41,909 bases of DNA from positions 1 to 41,909 of the forward strand of contig JAJJLU010003649.1 of assembly GCA_023807065.1 (NCBI GenBank). The letters are read 5' to 3'. The notes beneath the pieces are model-generated. The model made no database searches and was not told the DNA's origin. It saw only the letters and a program-made list of their open reading frames with translations. The translations under genes were made by a program, and so were the position numbers. Each line of letters starts with the position of its first letter. Position 1 is the stretch's first letter. Origin of the DNA: Isotricha intestinalis (taxonomy: Eukaryota > Ciliophora > Litostomatea > Vestibuliferida > Isotrichidae). Below are positions 29,206 to 39,046 of the stretch, piece after piece.

Positions 29206-30462
29206 TTAGCTGAACATATAAAAAATTTCTTTATCTTTTTCACTTTGAAAAGGACCTGGAACAAAATTAACTTGAACAATATCATCAAAGCCTTCATTAA
29301 ATTTAGGTTCTTCATAATTTTTAAAAAAAGTATGAATAGGAATTTGATTAACAGCTTCAGAAAAATGTTTTCTTTCATTATTAATAATTCGTAAATTATT
29401 TAAATGAAAAGCTAAATCTTTATTAACTTTCATAATAAAAGCTCTAACTTTATAATTATTATCTTTAGCAATTTTAATATATTCTTCTCTAATATTTCTT
29501 TGAGGATTTGTATTATCAATAACAATATTATTATTATCTTTTATTGCTTCAATTGCTTTTTCAAAACATTTTTTTTTATTTTTTAAATTATCTTGATTTA
29601 TTCTTATATAATTTTTTAAATAATTTTCACAAAAAGTTGATTTTCCACTTCCAGGAGCACCAATTAAAATAATCATTTCTTTATTTTTATCATTAAATTT
29701 AATATGATCATTATTATTATTATCATAAATGTGATAATCTTCTTTAATTTTTGGAATAGTTTGTTTTTCATTTAAAAAAAATTCTTCAGGAGTTAAAAAA
29801 TTTAAATTACAATTTAAAGCAAATTTATAATCTGAATCACTAAAATCTTTCTTTTTATTTTTTGTTTTTTCTCTTCCAGCAGCATCACCAATATAATAAG
29901 AATTTTCTTTATCAATTTTAATATTATTATTTAATTCTTTTTCAAATATTTCAAACATTCCAATCGATGGTTTTCTATAATAATCTTTTGAAGTTGAAGC
30001 TAAGAAAAGAAAAGGATGTTTAAAATTATTTTTAAATATATTATCTATTCTTTCTTTAAATAAATCTTCATTTATTTTTCCTAAACTTATTATTGATTGA
30101 TTTGAAAAAACTATAAAAATATAATTTTTTTTTGAATATTCTTCTAATGTTTCATTCATTTTTTTTTCATCATATATTGTTTTATAATCTTTTGGAAAAT
30201 TTTCATTATATGAAAATTTTTTCCCTTTTTCTGTTATTAATGTATCATCTAAATCAAATGATATTATTTTTGAACCTGGTTTAAAATTATTATATTTTTT
30301 TATTATTACTGTTTCTATTTTTTCCCATTTTTCTTCATTTTCTTTTTTTTCTTGTTTTTGTTTTAATGAATAATCTTCTATTATTTTTTCTGTTATTTCA
30401 TTGGAATTTTTTATTGTTTCTATTGATTTTTTTTTTTGAGATTTCATTTTATTATTTTTCAA
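29206..30462 (-). CDS. Polynucleotide kinase 3'-phosphatase (PNKP)
   Basis: 418 residues, with both catalytic halves in the PNKP order. The phosphatase half has DxDxT in IISFDLDDTLITEKGKKF (D70, D72), then FVFSNQS and GDAAGREKTKNKKKDFSDSD, the HAD-type motifs specific to PNKP. The kinase half has the Walker A motif GAPGSGKST (about 268-276), then INQDNLKNKKKC and NIVIDNTNPQ. The enzyme restores 5'-phosphate and 3'-hydroxyl ends at DNA breaks so that ligases can act. The N-terminal FHA domain of animal PNKP is missing; instead there are about 55 Lys/Glu-rich residues. It is therefore not recruited by the FHA route. It is likely nuclear, as a repair enzyme. Confidence 0.93.
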   Translation of the reverse strand: MKNNKMKSQKKKSIETIKNSNEITEKIIEDYSLKQKQEKKENEEKWEKIETVIIKKYNNFKPGSKIISFDLDDTLITEKGKKFSYNENFPKDYKTIYDEKKMNETLEEYSKKNYIFIVFSNQSIISLGKINEDLFKERIDNIFKNNFKHPFLFLASTSKDYYRKPSIGMFEIFEKELNNNIKIDKENSYYIGDAAGREKTKNKKKDFSDSDYKFALNCNLNFLTPEEFFLNEKQTIPKIKEDYHIYDNNNNDHIKFNDKNKEMIILIGAPGSGKSTFCENYLKNYIRINQDNLKNKKKCFEKAIEAIKDNNNIVIDNTNPQRNIREEYIKIAKDNNYKVRAFIMKVNKDLAFHLNNLRIINNERKHFSEAVNQIPIHTFFKNYEEPKFNEGFDDIVQVNFVPGPFQSEKDKEIFYMFS

Positions 30463-30543
30463 ATTTTTAAACTATATTTAAAAAAGATTATTGATTTTTT
30501 TTGATATTTTTTATTGAAAAAAAAAGTTTATTAGTTAAGATAT

Positions 30544-31626
30544 TTAAAAAGATATTTTTTGGTTATTTATAATTTTATAAAACATCTGATTTTTATTAAA
30601 ATTATTTTTTGGAGCAATTGCATCTAAAGAATGTTTTTTAATATAATTAGAGAAATCGAAATTTTTTGAATAATTTTTCTTTAATAAATTATTACTTTCA
30701 GTTCTTAAATATGAATTTTCACTAAATGGATTATTTAAAGTTAAATAATTGTAAGAGTTATTAAAGAAATAATGAGATTTTGTTTTTAAATTATGATAAT
30801 TTTCATCTTTTTTTATTTCTTTATTTTTTATTTCTGAACCAAGAATTTTTTGAATATTATTTATTAAAAATGTTGGGTCTTTATTTCCATTAAAAATATC
30901 ATTAATTGTATTTTTGAATAATTGATTTTTATTTATTTTTGGACTTGAATGATTATTTTTTTTATTTTTTCCTTTCATATTTTTCAAAGTATTTTTTGAA
31001 AATTCAAGTTCTATGAAAACAGGAGAATTTCTTGGTTGGATAATTAAATATTTATTAGTAGAAGTTTTACTTGTTTTATTTTGAGAATTTTCAGATAAAA
31101 AATTTGTCGATAAATTTTTATAATCTGATTCTGGTTTTCCAAAAGTAAAATTATTCTTTTTTCTTATTGTTATATTAAAATTATTATCAATATTATTTTT
31201 CTTATCTTTTTTCTTATATGAATTATTATTTGAGTCTTTTAATTCTTTTAATTCTTTTTCATATTTTTTATTTTCAGATTCAATATATTCATTTAAATCA
31301 TTAATATTTAATTTTTCACTTTCAATATTAAAATCTTCATATTTTTTATTTTTCTTATATGCATTTTTTTCACTTTGTTGATTATAAGTCCTCATAAAAT
31401 TAATATTATCAATATAATCTCTTGAAATAGGAAAATTTTTATTTTTTTCATATTTCAATTCTTCAGCACTCCTAATTGAATTCTTTTTTTCATAAATATC
31501 ATTATCATTTGAATTAATTAATTCATTATATTCTTGTTCTATATAATTATTATTTTCTTTTGTGTTCATTGAGTTGAAGTTTTGGTAAGAATTATCAATT
31601 TTAAAACTATCTGAATTACTTTTCAT
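30544..31626 (-). CDS. Asn/Lys/Ser-rich protein, unknown
   Basis: 360 residues with no recognised domain. The sequence is low-complexity, with repeated charged stretches (NIESEKLNINDLNEYIESE) and one moderately hydrophobic segment (KYLIIQPRNSPVFIELEFSK) that may be a short beta strand. The C-terminus carries aromatic Asn-rich pieces (YFFNNSYNYLTLNNPFSENS). It follows the PNKP gene in the minus direction, 81 bp upstream of the PNKP start. No TM or signal peptide. Confidence 0.6.
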   Translation of the reverse strand: MKSNSDSFKIDNSYQNFNSMNTKENNNYIEQEYNELINSNDNDIYEKKNSIRSAEELKYEKNKNFPISRDYIDNINFMRTYNQQSEKNAYKKNKKYEDFNIESEKLNINDLNEYIESENKKYEKELKELKDSNNNSYKKKDKKNNIDNNFNITIRKKNNFTFGKPESDYKNLSTNFLSENSQNKTSKTSTNKYLIIQPRNSPVFIELEFSKNTLKNMKGKNKKNNHSSPKINKNQLFKNTINDIFNGNKDPTFLINNIQKILGSEIKNKEIKKDENYHNLKTKSHYFFNNSYNYLTLNNPFSENSYLRTESNNLLKKNYSKNFDFSNYIKKHSLDAIAPKNNFNKNQMFYKIINNQKISF

Positions 31627-31973
31627 TTTAATATATAATTTATAAAAAAAATATTTATTTAATAAATATCGGAATATTAATAATTTTTATTTTAATAATT
31701 TATCAATATTTTTTAATTTATTAATATAAATTTTACATTTACCTTTATATGTAATAATTAATTAAAATAATTTACTATTTATAATAATTATACACATCAT
31801 TTAACTAATATTAAGAAATAAAAGAATTCTTTCAATAAATTATTATCTAATCATTACTTGAACTAATTTTTTCAATAGAGTAAATAATTTATTATTTTTT
31901 ACTTAAATTCTTTTAAATATGTATTTTACAATTGATAAAAAATTCAAAAAAATTAAAAAAAAAAAAATAAAAA
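31627..31973. other. 347-bp divergent intergenic region
   Basis: Shared upstream region of an unknown gene (-) and the nucleotide-kinase-like gene (+). A/T-rich with a run of A at 31949-31970, just before the plus ATG. No supportable ORF or RNA. Confidence 0.45.
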
Positions 31974-32612
31974 ATGGGATGTGGAGGAACAAAAAAAGAA
32001 ATAAAAAACAAATCTGAAATTGAGCTTTTAGAAAAAACCCGTTATGTATTTGTAGTAGGAGGTCCAGGGAGTGGGAAAAGAACACAATGTAAGAAATTAG
32101 CAGAAGAATTTGGATTTCGTTTATTAACAATTCCTGAAATAATTCATTACGTAATAAAACTTCATATAGTTCAAAATTGGGAAGAAATAAATAAAATATA
32201 TAGTGAAAGTGGAGAAGAAGGAATTGAATCTCAATATATAGTTTTATTCATTCAATTAGTAGTTAAAAAATTAGACGAAGATAAAGTTTTATTAGAAGGT
32301 TTTCCAAGAACACAAAAAGATGTTGAAGAATGGTTTAAACAAACTAATGAACATTTTGTTGAATTATATACTGTTTTATATTTTGATATTCCTGCAAAAG
32401 TTATGCTTGAAAGACAATTACATAATCAAGATGATGAAATTAATGAAGAGGAGGCTAAAAAAAAAATTGCCAAGTTTCAAAGAGAAACTAAACCTACTTT
32501 TATAGATTTTGAAGTTCTTGATAAATTTATTAGAGTAGATGCTATGAAACCTGTTGATGAAGTATTTAAAAGTATTAAAGAAGAATTTATTTTAAAAAAA
32601 TATTATAGGTAA
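31974..32612 (+). CDS. Adenylate/UMP-CMP kinase-like protein, N-terminal lipid anchor motif
   Basis: 212 residues. The P-loop GGPGSGKRTQCKKLAEEFGF (29-48) and LLEGFPRTQKDVEEW (a match to the family's DGFPR) place it in the adenylate/UMP-CMP kinase family, and the helix RETKPTFIDFEVLDKFIRVD fits its C-terminus. It starts MGCGGTKKE: Gly2 with Thr6 is a good N-myristoylation signal, and Cys3 allows palmitoylation. Several substrate-binding Arg residues of the family look absent: the NMP-binding motif (normally GDLLR) reads TIPEII, and the LID motif (normally GRxDDNE) reads NQDDEINEE. So phosphotransfer may be weak, or this may be a regulatory relative. The anchor suggests a role near a membrane or in cilia. 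Confidence 0.75.
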   Translation: MGCGGTKKEIKNKSEIELLEKTRYVFVVGGPGSGKRTQCKKLAEEFGFRLLTIPEIIHYVIKLHIVQNWEEINKIYSESGEEGIESQYIVLFIQLVVKKLDEDKVLLEGFPRTQKDVEEWFKQTNEHFVELYTVLYFDIPAKVMLERQLHNQDDEINEEEAKKKIAKFQRETKPTFIDFEVLDKFIRVDAMKPVDEVFKSIKEEFILKKYYR

Positions 32613-32831
32613 ATAATTACTATTTATATAAAGTTCTTATAAAAGGTTTTTTGTTCTGCTTTAATCTTTTTTTATTGCTTTTTATTATCTTTTTTTATAT
32701 AAGTTTTTTTCTTTTTTTTTGAATTTTGAAAAAAATATAATATTTTAAAATTATTAACTTAAAATCTCTAATTAATTAATAAATATATATTTAACAAATA
32801 CATACCTTAATAATAAAAAATATTTAAAAAA

Positions 32832-34157
32832 ATGAAAACAGGAAAATTTCAAATGGTAGTTTCAAAAAAGAAGGGAAATTTCAATGAAATAATAGGCAAC
32901 AACAGTAAAAGATATCAACAAAAAAATATAAAAAGATTAGGAGGAAATGAATATTATCAAATATCAAAATCAAGTAATATAAATGTAACAAAAAACTCTC
33001 AATTAAAGCAATATATAGATATGACAGTTACACATTTTTCCGTTAAATGTTCTTTATTATGTAATGAAATAGAAGAAATGAAAAGAGAATTTATTACTCA
33101 ATTACAAGGAATAATTGAAGGATTTTCTTTTAATCAACCTAATTATCCTATTATTAAAGGAGGATTTAATAAAAATTTTAATTTTGGTCAAAATTTAAAA
33201 TTTAATAAACTCAATTTAGACAATGGTTATGTTTCTACAAATATTAATGAAAATAATAAAATGATTTATACTAATAATAAGGATAAATATTATATTAATA
33301 ATAATGATGCTTTTGAACATTATTTTGAAAAAAATGGAAGAAAAGGAAATTCAGAAATTAATAATTTATATTCTGAAAAATTATTTGAAGAGAATTCTTG
33401 TAATAAAATTAATATTAATAATATTAATAATTCACGTAATCTTAGTGTACATAAAAAAGAAAAAAGCATTCCTCAAATTAAAAGTATTCATAAAATTAAA
33501 ATAATAACTAATAAAGAAAAAGCTTTGAGAATTTTAATGAAATCTAAAGTATTATCTTTTGATGATAAATTAAAAATAAAAACCTTAAATCATTCTTTAT
33601 TTAATGATTTTGATACCAAAAATATATTAAATACTTGTAAAAAAGATTATGAAAAACAATTAAAAAAAATTAATTCTGATAATCTTGATTTACCAAGTTT
33701 AACTTCAACTTCAGTTTTAAATTTCTTAACAAAAGAAAAAGAAAATGAATTAAAAGATGAATCAAATGAAATAAATAAAAAATTTTTAAATATGTTATTT
33801 ATTTTATCAGATAAAAAAAATAATGAAAATTCTTCTCTTGAAAATAAATATAATGATTTATGTAATGAATTTAAAGTAGATTCAATTAAAAACTTAATTA
33901 TAAATTACCTAAAAACAATAAAAGATAATATTAAAAATGTAAATAATGATATTATTAATAATTTTAATAATTATTTGGAAAATAATAAGGAATTAATTGA
34001 ACAAAATGATAATCAGAACCAATTAATTTCTTTATTTTCTTTTAGTATTAAGGAGTTATATGAAATTTTTAAATTTGAAATTGGAAAAAGAAAAAAAATT
34101 AAAGTTTATGAAAAGTTGTTATGTGATATTAAAAGTTTAGAAAAAAAAATTAAATGA
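32832..34157 (+). CDS. Coiled-coil Asn/Lys-rich protein, unknown
   Basis: 441 residues. N-terminus with Lys and Gly (MKTGKFQMVVSKKKGNF). A helical segment near 55-100 (DMTVTHFSVKCSLLCNEIEE, then MKREFITQLQGIIEG) looks like a coiled coil. The middle is Asn-rich. The last 120 residues are helical again (LENKYNDLCNEFKVDSIKNL, then IINYLKTIKDNIKN and an end with KVYEKLLCDIKSLEKKIK). No enzyme motif is seen. It may be a structural or cytoskeletal protein. The stop is TGA, followed by TAA three codons later. Confidence 0.65.
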   Translation: MKTGKFQMVVSKKKGNFNEIIGNNSKRYQQKNIKRLGGNEYYQISKSSNINVTKNSQLKQYIDMTVTHFSVKCSLLCNEIEEMKREFITQLQGIIEGFSFNQPNYPIIKGGFNKNFNFGQNLKFNKLNLDNGYVSTNINENNKMIYTNNKDKYYINNNDAFEHYFEKNGRKGNSEINNLYSEKLFEENSCNKININNINNSRNLSVHKKEKSIPQIKSIHKIKIITNKEKALRILMKSKVLSFDDKLKIKTLNHSLFNDFDTKNILNTCKKDYEKQLKKINSDNLDLPSLTSTSVLNFLTKEKENELKDESNEINKKFLNMLFILSDKKNNENSSLENKYNDLCNEFKVDSIKNLIINYLKTIKDNIKNVNNDIINNFNNYLENNKELIEQNDNQNQLISLFSFSIKELYEIFKFEIGKRKKIKVYEKLLCDIKSLEKKIK

Positions 34158-34587
34158 TTTTTATAAAGTGTGATTTTATATATGATTCTATTTATAATAT
34201 TTTTATTTTGAGAGAATTAAATATATAAGTCTATTTTATTGGGAAAAATATTTTAAAAAATATCTAGTTTACATTTTATTTTTTAAATTAATTTAAAATT
34301 TCCCATTCATTAAATTTTGATTTAAAAAGTTTTTTCAATATAATTATATTTATTTTTATTATTCCTAATAAAAAACTTTATTCTATATTATAATTGTATT
34401 TATTCTACAAAAAAAAAAATAAAAAAAGTCAATTTCACATAAAAACCAATTTTTAATCAAATATACAAATATGGATTCTCATTATTATTATATCTTTTTT
34501 TATATTTATCATACAATTATCAATTTGTAATGTATTTAAAAACTTCATTTTCAAAGTAAAATACTAATTTTTTTTTATAATTTCTTT
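34158..34587. other. 430-bp convergent intergenic region
   Basis: Lies between the 3' ends of the 32832 gene and the kinase-like gene. It is nearly all A/T, with an A run near 34410-34420. I see no ORF, RNA gene or repeat that I can support. Confidence 0.5.
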
Positions 34588-37228
34588 TCATTCATAGGAA
34601 ATTAAATTATTTTTACAAATTTTCGGAACATTAATAAAACTATTTTTCTTTCTAATATTATTGATTTTATCATCATCAAAAACAAAATATTTTTCTATTT
34701 TTTCATTTCCAAGACAAAGGAATTTTAAATGAGGAGAAGAATAAAGTTTAAATATTTCCCCATTTGGAATTTCTTTAATTCTTCTTTTATTATTTTTTAC
34801 AATTACTTTACATTTGGAAGATTGAATAGGACATTCACAATTAATTTGAATAAAAGGATGTTCTAAAACTTCTTTAATATTCATTCTATCATTAGGATTT
34901 TTTTTTAATAAACCTAAAATATTATATAAAAAATATACCTTCAACAAAATTTTTTGCTTCTTCAGAAATATTTTTCCAATATTTATCAGGGAAAGAAACT
35001 TCTTCATTTAAAATTTTTTTTTCAACTTCTTTAACATTTTCATCATTAATTTCTTCATTATGAAAACTATAATTATAAAAATAATTATCATTACTATTAC
35101 TATTATTATTATTATAATTATTAAAATGGTCATAATAAGGTAAATTTCCAGATAATAAAAAATAAGATATAACACCAAGAGCCCATAAATCAATTTGTTT
35201 ATTAATTGGTTTTTTTAATAAAAATTCAGGAGGAGAATAAGGAAGAGTTCCAATACCATATCCACAATAATCACCTTGTCCAATAAATTGACCAGAAAAA
35301 AAATCTAATAATCTAATTTCCGCATTTTCACTATCATCAGTCATTAATATATTTTCTAATTTTAAATCACCATGAATTATTCCATATTGTTGTAAATAAT
35401 ATATTATTATTGAGATTTCCCTTATTATTTCAGATACTCTCTTTTCACATAATTTATTTTTTCTCTTTTGAAAATATGATAGTAAATCACTTCCTTTATA
35501 ATATTCAGTTATTTTATAATAATTATCACTATTTTCAAATATATCATATACTTTCCCTATATATGGATGATTTATTATTTTTAATATTTCTATTTCATTT
35601 CTTAATTGAGTTATATCCAAAAAATTCATATCTTCTTTTGACATTATTGTAACTACTACTTCTTCATTTGTTATTTTATTTATCCCTTTTTTTATTAAAC
35701 CAAATTTTCCTTCTTCTATTGTTTTCTTTAATTCATATTTTTCTTTTATATTTATATATTTTACTATTGCTTTTTCTAAGTTATTTACTAAAGATAATAA
35801 TTCATCTTTTGATTCAATAAATAATGATATTATTTTTTCTGATGATATTAAATTTATTCTATATAACAATTTATCTTTAAATATTATTTCATTTTCTATT
35901 TTATAATTTATATTTGTTAAATTATTAATTGCAACAAAAGCAAGATCATTTATTTTTTTATAATAAAATAGGTCTTTAAAGCATAAAACACAAAAAAATT
36001 TTTTCATTTTTTTTTCATCAATTAATTTATAAATATAACCTGAATAATTTCCTTTTATTTTATCTGGAATTTCTTCAATCATATTTTCAGATTCTTCTTC
36101 ACTTGATTCTGTAAAATTATCATCTGAAAAAGATAAATATGTTTCATTATATTCTTCATCATTTAAATCTGATATTTTGTCAAAAGTATTTTTACTATGA
36201 TTATTATCATTATTATTATTACTTTTATTTACTAAAGAATTTATTTTTGTTTTATATGAATTATGTTTTTTTTGAATTTTTCTTTCAAATTTTGTTTCTT
36301 CTTTTTTATTATTTTTTTCTCTTTCTAAATTATCACCTATTATTTTATTTAAATTATCTTCAATATTATTCATTGTAAATTGATATGATAATAATCTATT
36401 TTTATTTCTTATATCAACATTATCTATTTTATTTTTATTAAAATTTAAAATTGTTTTTTTTGGTTTATTTTTACATACAGCTTCAATATATTGATAATAA
36501 GTTAGTAAACCATAATTAGGTTTAAATAAAGTATTTTGTGAAGGACCTTTAATAAATTTACTTTTATCTTCAAAATGAATAGATTTAATATTTTGACTTT
36601 TTTCTAAATTATCTAAAATTTCTATAGTCTTTTTATTAAAAGGACTTTTTTCAAAGATGAAAATAATTAAATATAAAAAAATATCTGAGTTTTGATTTTC
36701 AACAATAAATTTAAATTCATTTTCATCCAGATATTTTTTTCCTTTAAAAATAAAATCTAATTTATTATATAATTCTTCTTGGGTTTCAATTCTATTTTCA
36801 AATTCATCACTTTGATTTTTACTACTTATTTGGGGTCTATTTAAAGGAATATATGATAATAAAACTCTAATATCTTCTTTTGAAATTTTATTATTTTTAT
36901 TAAAATCATACATTTTAAAAATAAAAGAAATTAAATTTTCATATTCTTTAGTATATAAAAGCATCATATTATTTACAAAGTTTTTTTCAACAATACAATT
37001 TGAATAAGATGAAAAAATAGAAAATAATTGTTCTTGAATTAATCCTGGTAATTCAAAGTATTTTGCAAATGTTATTTTATTTATTCCTTTATTTCCATTT
37101 TCACTTCTTGATGATAATTCTTTCCAAATATATACTAAATAAGAACGGAATCCAATTATGTTTTTTATTCTATAAATATTGTAAATTTTATAAAAATCTA
37201 TTTTTTCTAATTCATTTATTGTTTCCAT
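34588..37228 (-). CDS. EF-hand, PH and pseudokinase protein
   Basis: Two exons (37228-34939 and 34913-34588) give 871 residues. N-terminal EF-hand-like repeats are visible near 106 (YDFNKNNKISKEDIRVLL). A PH domain (about 392-492) has SGYIYKLIDEKKMKKFFCVL and ends SLVNNLEKAIVKYI. A kinase fold spans about 503-795: EEGKFGLIKKG, VTIMSKED (beta3 Lys is Thr527), IIHGDLKLENIL (HRD Arg is Gly; Asp621 kept), LDFFSGQF (DFG is DFF, 642-644), SPPEFLLKKPINKQIDLWAL. Exon 2 restores the C-lobe LLKKNPNDRMNIKEVLEHPF. Loss of the beta3 Lys and the DFG Gly points to a pseudokinase. The order EF hand, PH, kinase recalls membrane-recruited, Ca2+-responsive kinases; here it likely works as a scaffold. TGA stop. 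Confidence 0.85.
34914..34938 (-). other. Intron, 25 nt, GT-AG
   Basis: Begins GTATATTTTTT and ends TAATATTTTAG. Splits a Gly codon (G|GT) and rejoins VEG with LLKKNPNDRMN, the conserved C-lobe helix of kinases. It is among the shortest introns seen in eukaryotes. Confidence 0.95.
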
Positions 37229-37420
37229 TTTTTTTTGGATTTTTTATTTTTTATTTATTTTTTATAAATTTAAATAGCCAAATGGCTTTTTAAAATATTT
37301 ATTTTAAAAAAAATAATTTATATAAATTACCATATATAATAAATAATTTTTATTTTATTTTTGAAAAAAATAAAATGATATAATACTTACTGAATTAAAA
37401 AAAATACAAAAAAATAAAAA

Positions 37421-38239
37421 TCAATTAAATGTATATAAATCTGAAATTAATTTTCCTCCATCAATATACCATCCAGCTTTCCAAAATAAATCAATATTAG
37501 TGAAAGTAACTTTAATACAATAATCTTTTTTTTTATTTTCTTGAAACATATTTTCCTTAATTTCAAATAATAATTCTTCAATTAAAATACTGGAATTATC
37601 ATCACCATTAGTTCCTCTTTCAAGCATTTCTTCATTTGGAAAATTATTAATAGTATTAATTAATTTATTATCAATAAATATATTACATATTAATCTTGAA
37701 TTTTTCATATTTATAAAAGAATGATGAATGTATAATTTATAATTTCCTTTTAAAATATGATTAAATGTAAAATATATATTTATTCCACATGGTTTTTCCA
37801 AAAATAAACAATTTCCATTAAAATATGTATTAGGTAATTTTTTTATTAACCAATTTTCATTTTTTGTTTTTACCCAATTTTCATAATAAATGATTGAAAA
37901 TATATTTAATCCTTCTTTAGTAAATTTTATAAAATTTCCCTTATTATCTTTCATTCTATATACTCTTTCTTTTTTAATGCAATTTTTCAAATTTTCATCA
38001 ATTTCATTTATCTCCAAATTAAATATTTGCTTTATTTTTTTTAGTTCGTTTTCCCATGATGTTTGATATTCATTAAAACAGTTACAAAGATAAATATTAG
38101 CTGAACATATTTTAGATAAATCATCATAATTCAAAAAATCAAAAAGATAAAAAGTTAAATTCTGCTTTAATTTATTAGAAAAAATACAAGGTATATTTTT
38201 CCTAGTAATTTTACTCATAATTTTTTTAGTTTTTTCCAT
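37421..38239 (-). CDS. F-box-like protein with PP2-type C-terminal domain
   Basis: 272 residues. The N-terminus (about 20-60) resembles an F-box: LTFYLFDFLNYDDLSKICSA followed by NIYLCNCFNEYQTSWENELK, with the Leu/Asp spacing and the Trp near the end. The C-terminal half (about 150-270) is a beta-sandwich-like sequence with paired aromatic strands (IYFTFNHILKGNYKLYIHHS) and an end VTFTNIDLFWKAGWYIDGGK, which recalls the sugar-binding PP2 or FBA domains behind F-boxes. If correct, it is a substrate adaptor for an SCF ubiquitin ligase. It could also be a stand-alone beta protein. It stops at TGA, and its start lies 52 bp from the divergent Rab gene. Confidence 0.55.
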   Translation of the reverse strand: MEKTKKIMSKITRKNIPCIFSNKLKQNLTFYLFDFLNYDDLSKICSANIYLCNCFNEYQTSWENELKKIKQIFNLEINEIDENLKNCIKKERVYRMKDNKGNFIKFTKEGLNIFSIIYYENWVKTKNENWLIKKLPNTYFNGNCLFLEKPCGINIYFTFNHILKGNYKLYIHHSFINMKNSRLICNIFIDNKLINTINNFPNEEMLERGTNGDDNSSILIEELLFEIKENMFQENKKKDYCIKVTFTNIDLFWKAGWYIDGGKLISDLYTFN

Positions 38240-38291
38240 GAAAAAAAAAAATAAATAATTTAAAAGAATATAAATATAACAAAATAATTAA

Positions 38292-38933
38292 ATGTCAACA
38301 TCAAATCCAGAAGAAAAAGAAGATGAAAATTGTATAAAAATAGTATTATGTGGAAATATGCATGTAGGAAAAACGACAATATTATCAGTATATTTAAACA
38401 ATATGTTTTTAGAAGAACCAGCTTCAACATCAACAGAATTTAGTAGTAAAAAATTAATAAGAGGAAACAAAGAATTAACATTAAATATATGGGATACAGC
38501 AGGTCAAGAAAAGTTTTATTCATTAAATAGAATATTTTACAAAGGAGCTCAAATAGCAATTTTAGTGTATGATATAACAGATAGGGATTCTTTTGAAAAA
38601 ATTAAATCTTTTTGGTATAATGAAATAATTAATTATTCTCATCATAATACTATTTTTGGTATTGCTGCTAATAAATATGATTTATATAATGAAGAAAAAG
38701 TAGATGAAAATGAAGCAAGATTATTTGCTAAAAATATTAATGCTGTTTTTAAATTAACTTCTGCTTTTAATAATACTGGTATTACAGAATTATTTGATGA
38801 AGTATGTGATATTTATTTAGGTGATAAACCCAAACCTGATTATACTTTTCATAAGAAAATAGACAAAGGTAAGTCTTTTCTTTTAAAAAAAAAAAAAAAA
38901 AAAACTGAAAAGGAAAATAAGAAATGCTGTTAG
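38292..38933 (+). CDS. Rab-family small GTPase
   Basis: 213 residues. G1 motif GNMHVGKTT (21-29), G3 WDTAGQEKF with Gln kept, G4 ANKYD (near 125), and a G5 SA motif in TSAFNNTGI. The body follows the Rab5/Rab21-type layout (FYKGAQIAILVYDITDRDSF). The C-terminus is a Lys-rich tail with the double-Cys prenylation signal KKCC just before TAG. It cycles between GDP and GTP on vesicle membranes. An 18-19 A run at 38884-38902 encodes the tail's poly-Lys, so polymerase or sequencing slippage there could change the reading frame and remove the CC signal. The gene has a 52-bp divergent spacer with the F-box-like gene. Confidence 0.93.
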   Translation: MSTSNPEEKEDENCIKIVLCGNMHVGKTTILSVYLNNMFLEEPASTSTEFSSKKLIRGNKELTLNIWDTAGQEKFYSLNRIFYKGAQIAILVYDITDRDSFEKIKSFWYNEIINYSHHNTIFGIAANKYDLYNEEKVDENEARLFAKNINAVFKLTSAFNNTGITELFDEVCDIYLGDKPKPDYTFHKKIDKGKSFLLKKKKKKTEKENKKCC

Positions 38934-39046
38934 GTTTTTTCATTATAATTTAAATATTTTATTTTTTTATTTTGATTTTAATTTTTATAATTTGAAATAT
39001 TTAATATATTGAATGTATATTTTTTAAATTTTTTTTATTTAATTCA

